DNA of 64,000 bases from JBEISR01 sp044371425 (GTDB lineage: Bacteria; Planctomycetota; Planctomycetia; Pirellulales; Pirellulaceae): NCBI GenBank assembly GCA_044371425.1, contig JBILTR010000007.1, forward strand, positions 62,001 through 126,000, written 5' to 3'. The notes below the pieces were generated by a model, which saw only the letters and a program-made list of their open reading frames with translations, did not search any database and was not told the DNA's origin. Shown piece after piece: positions 61,489-64,000 of the stretch. The translations under genes and the position numbers were made by a program. Numbering within the stretch: position 1 is the first letter of the stretch; every line of letters begins with the position of its first letter.

Positions 61489-62816
61489 GACGCTTTGGAA
61501 ATCGGCGCGATTTTCTCCAGCAGACAGGTCTTAGCGCTGCAGGCCTGACGCTTCTTGGCAACCTCACCAGCCTGGGATGGGCCGCATCGACCGAGAAGAA
61601 GAAGCGACTGGTTTTTGTTTTTAGCCCCAACGGAGTGATCCCCGATCACTTCTGGCCGGATGCCGCTGGCCCCCATGGCCAGCTGAAACGGATCCTGGAA
61701 CCGCTGGCCTGCCTTCAGGATCGCCTGATCACCTTGAAAGGGGTCTGCAACCGCATCCAGGGAGACGGCGACGGTCACATGCGAGGCATCGGGTGCCTGC
61801 TGACCGGGATTGAGCTATTTCCGGGGGACGTGCAGGGAGGCTCCGACACCCCCGCGGGGTGGTCGAAGGGGATCTCCGTCGACCAGTTCCTGAAAAACCA
61901 ACTGCAGGCCCAGGAAGCCACCCGGACGCGATTCGGCTCGCTGGAGTTTGGCGTGATGGTTCCTGAGCGAGCGGACACGTGGACTCGTTTGGCCTATGCC
62001 GGCCCCAACCAGCCTGTCACGCCGATCGACAATCCCTACCAGATGTTCCAGAAGCTGTATGGGGAACAGAAAAACAAGAAGATGCTGGCCAGCGTCCTGG
62101 ATGCCTTGCGGGAAGATGTTCAGAAGATCCATCAGGTGGTCAGCACCGACGACCGAAGGACTCTGGAGTCGCACTTGGCACTGATTCGTGAGGTGGAGCG
62201 GGACTTGGCGTCCGAGCTACAGGCGGGGGTCGCGCAGTCGGTCAGCCACGCAGTCCCCCAACTGCCGCCGAATGTCGATGAGCACAACGATCGGATTCCT
62301 CAGATCACCAAGATGCAGATCGATCTGCTGGTCAACAGCTTTGTGGCCGACTTCGCGAGGATCGCAACCTTCCAGATCACCAACAGCGTGGGTCAGCCCA
62401 AGATGCGATGGCTTGGGATCGATGAAGGGCATCACGAACTATCACACGAACCCGACACCAACGAACCGGCTTACGAGAAGCTGATCCAAATCAACACCTG
62501 GTATTGCGAGCAGGTGGCGTACCTTGCGCATCGCCTCGCAGAGACCCCCGAACCGGGAACCGATGGCAGCATGCTGGACCACACCACGATCGTCTGGACG
62601 AACGAACTGGGGAAAGGGAATTCGCATACGCGAGACAACATCCCCTTTGTTCTGGTCGGTGGAGGTTTGGGCTGGAAGACAGGAGTCGCACACGACTTCG
62701 GAAAGGTCCCTCACAACCGCCTGTTGATGAGCTTCTGCGAGGCGATGGGCTTCCCGCAAAGCTCGTTCGGGAATCCCGACTTCTGTGGCGACGGATCGCT
62801 GACCGGCTTGAGCTGA
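61485..62816 (+). CDS. DUF1552 protein with Tat signal
   Basis: The 443-residue protein starts in the ATGA overlap with the DUF1592 gene, so translation is coupled. The twin-Arg signal is NRRDFLQ (6-12) followed by a hydrophobic stretch. Family phrases are RLVFVFSPNGVIPDHFWP, GDGDGHMRGIGCLLTG, LGIDEGHHELSHEPD and TIVWTNELGKGNSHTRDNIP. The domain is related to the DUF1501/alkaline phosphatase-like superfamily and contains several conserved Asp/His. It should be exported folded and work with the cytochrome partner. Confidence 0.93.
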   Translation: MRRFGNRRDFLQQTGLSAAGLTLLGNLTSLGWAASTEKKKRLVFVFSPNGVIPDHFWPDAAGPHGQLKRILEPLACLQDRLITLKGVCNRIQGDGDGHMRGIGCLLTGIELFPGDVQGGSDTPAGWSKGISVDQFLKNQLQAQEATRTRFGSLEFGVMVPERADTWTRLAYAGPNQPVTPIDNPYQMFQKLYGEQKNKKMLASVLDALREDVQKIHQVVSTDDRRTLESHLALIREVERDLASELQAGVAQSVSHAVPQLPPNVDEHNDRIPQITKMQIDLLVNSFVADFARIATFQITNSVGQPKMRWLGIDEGHHELSHEPDTNEPAYEKLIQINTWYCEQVAYLAHRLAETPEPGTDGSMLDHTTIVWTNELGKGNSHTRDNIPFVLVGGGLGWKTGVAHDFGKVPHNRLLMSFCEAMGFPQSSFGNPDFCGDGSLTGLS

Positions 62817-63132
62817 CCTCCTTCCCCAAAAAACGATGGGACCGGCTGGCCTTTGGCCGGTTTCCCACCGGGGCCAAACGGCAACGCAGGCCAATTCCGC
62901 AGCGCGGTGAACCGGTCAGGGCGCCCAAGTGCTGCTGGAGGCGGATCTTTTCGGGGAGGATGATACCGAATTTCTCGATTCTTTCGGCGGAAAAGGTCGA
63001 TTTTCCTTCGAGTGGCTTTAGGATGAGCCAAGGCAGGCGTCTTGGCCCGCAGCAGGAGGAATCCCCTGCTGGGCCACCTGCCACGGGCAGATTGAGGGAC
63101 CGATTCCGATCGGCGGCTGGGGAGGCGGGGTC
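62817..63132. other. Intergenic spacer with a weak hairpin
   Basis: In this 316-bp spacer the imperfect hairpin ACCGGC/GCCGGT lies close after the DUF1552 stop, followed by only three T, so it is a poor terminator. Nothing else was recognised, apart from the GGAGG ribosome binding site at 63121-63125 for the next gene. Confidence 0.4.
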
Positions 63133-64000
63133 GTGCAACCACCGAAGACCATCCAGCGAAAAAACGACGCCGACCCTCCGTCGCTGACGCCGGCCAGCCA
63201 GGCGGATCGTCCCGCATTTCTTCTTAGCTTCTGTCTCCATCTGCTGCTGATGATGGGGCTGGTGCTTTGGAACTTTCGGCTCCCTGCAGGTCCAGGTGAC
63301 TCGATCCGCATGACGCTATCGGGAGTCGATGGGCAATCGGACAGCGGAGAGTTCCGGCTCGATCAACCTATCCAGCCTCCTGAGGAGCTGGACCAGCCGG
63401 AGGCAGGAGGGAGCCTGGAGTTGGCTCCCCAATTCAGCCAGAAGAACAATGGGCTGGAGCGATCCGCGATGAACGGATCCCAGACGGAAGAGATTGGCCC
63501 GGAGCCGGCGAGTGCCAGCGAGGGGGTATCGAGCGCCATGCAGCAGGTCTCGATGGCAGGCATGGCGAAGGAAACGCTCTTTGAGTCGTTGGGGACGCAG
63601 GGCCGCCACCCAGCCGTGCGCGCCCAAGCGGCGGGCAAGCGGGGCGGAAGCGTGGCCAGCGAGATGGCGGTGGAGGCGGCGGTGCTCTGGATGGCCGAGC
63701 ATCAGGAGAGAGATGGCACCTGGCGGCTGGATCTTCAAGGGGATGCATGCAATGGCCGCTGCGCCGATGGGGCTCAGATCAGCCATTCGCAGTCGGTCGC
63801 GACTGGCCTGGCGCTGCTGACATTTCTAGGAGCTGGCTACACCCATCAGGAAGGGCCCTACAAGGAAACCGTCAGCCGCGGCCTCTACGCTCTGATCCAA
63901 CGGATGAAGCAGACGCCTCATGGAGGTCGATTCGCTCACGACTTCGCCAATTTCGCCATGTACGAACAGGGCATCTGCGCTCTGGCGCTCTGCGAAGCGT
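63133..64000 (+). CDS. Membrane-anchored prenyltransferase/squalene-cyclase-fold protein (5' part)
   Basis: The GTG at 63133 has GGAGG seven bases upstream. The frame is open to the window edge, so the C-terminus is missing. An N-terminal polar segment is followed by one membrane helix (FLLSFCLHLLLMMGLVLW), so most of the protein is outside the cytoplasm. After a long acidic/polar linker, from residue about 175 the alpha-alpha toroid fold starts: AVEAAVLWMAEHQERDGTWRL, then VATGLALLTFLGAGYTHQEG and MYEQGICALALCEA. These resemble the repeats of squalene-hopene cyclase and protein prenyltransferase beta subunits as found in a planctomycete-expanded family. The catalytic DxDD motif of cyclases is not visible in the available part; a binding role is as likely as catalysis. 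Confidence 0.8.
   Translation, partial: MQPPKTIQRKNDADPPSLTPASQADRPAFLLSFCLHLLLMMGLVLWNFRLPAGPGDSIRMTLSGVDGQSDSGEFRLDQPIQPPEELDQPEAGGSLELAPQFSQKNNGLERSAMNGSQTEEIGPEPASASEGVSSAMQQVSMAGMAKETLFESLGTQGRHPAVRAQAAGKRGGSVASEMAVEAAVLWMAEHQERDGTWRLDLQGDACNGRCADGAQISHSQSVATGLALLTFLGAGYTHQEGPYKETVSRGLYALIQRMKQTPHGGRFAHDFANFAMYEQGICALALCEA

Overview
The window is chromosomal DNA of a planctomycete, most likely of the Pirellulales. The evidence is the gene content. It holds a DUF1559 pseudopilin-type protein paired with a small lipoprotein, a PSCyt1/DUF1549/DUF1553 + DUF1501 pair, a cytochrome/PA14/DUF1592/DUF1588 + DUF1552 pair, a TIGR03067-type protein, an SHD1-domain protein, a YTV/KPV-repeat secreted protein, a Ser/Thr kinase with a long C-terminal helical region, and an alpha-alpha toroid cyclase-like protein. 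The sequence is GC-rich. Most genes are separate or in short operons, and many start with GTG or TTG. Start sites here were chosen mainly by Shine-Dalgarno spacing and signal peptides. No rRNA, tRNA, CRISPR array, prophage or insertion sequence was recognised.

Layout. 1-1669 (-): 5' part of a secreted Gly-rich/autotransporter-associated-repeat protein. 2361-5402 (-): photolyase-related flavoprotein and Na+/solute symporter. 5751-11117 (+): short UvrC-like nuclease, M13 peptidase, orphan cytochrome oxidase subunit III-like protein, DUF1080 protein. 11118-13238: spacer with a 33-bp-period hairpin repeat, then DUF1559 protein, lipoprotein and terminator. 13509-16350 (+): RbsA/RbsC-like ABC transporter whose permease carries an unusual extracytoplasmic insert. 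16441-23944 (+): a double SxxK-hydrolase fusion, a SnoaL/DUF1579-like protein, a Gly/Pro/Asn-rich TPR protein and a class C beta-lactamase-like protein. 24116-27478 (-): Ser/Thr kinase. 27792-33788 (+): PSCyt1/DUF1553, DUF1501 and SHD1/propeller proteins. 33851-35182 (-): ceramidase-like. 35388-38884 (+): dihaem cytochrome, a decayed region, PQQ-propeller protein, HPF/RaiA-like protein. 38989-40017 (-): bioB. 40491-42473 (+): Tat-exported Gfo/Idh/MocA oxidoreductase and TIGR03067 protein. 42542-43270 (-): FkbM methyltransferase. 43640-49295 (+): tyrosine/homogentisate catabolic operon headed by acetoacetyl-CoA synthetase. 49359-50333 (+): UDP-glucuronate decarboxylase-type SDR. 50978-52723 (-): YTV/KPV repeat protein. 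52986-55436 (+): M28 and M43 peptidases and an unknown protein. 55483-58802 (-): ketosynthase / hotdog / ACP / hotdog cluster. 59113-62816 (+): cytochrome-DUF1592 and DUF1552. 63133-end (+): membrane-anchored cyclase-fold protein, cut by the window edge.

Two loci form clear functional units. The tyrosine operon (aacS, hpd, FAH-family hydrolase, hmgA, flavin reductase) can take 4-hydroxyphenylpyruvate to fumarate and acetoacetate, then activate acetoacetate to acetoacetyl-CoA. The type II fatty-acid-like cluster has one hotdog protein with the catalytic His/Glu pair and a second with Tyr in place of His, plus an ACP with a long insertion; its product is unknown. Other points for follow-up are a photolyase-family protein without the [4Fe-4S] ligand motif, the ABC permease insert, and the protein combining a class A beta-lactamase-like domain, a peptidoglycan-binding domain and a D,D-carboxypeptidase domain. 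I did not find a clearly new multi-gene defence or mobile system.
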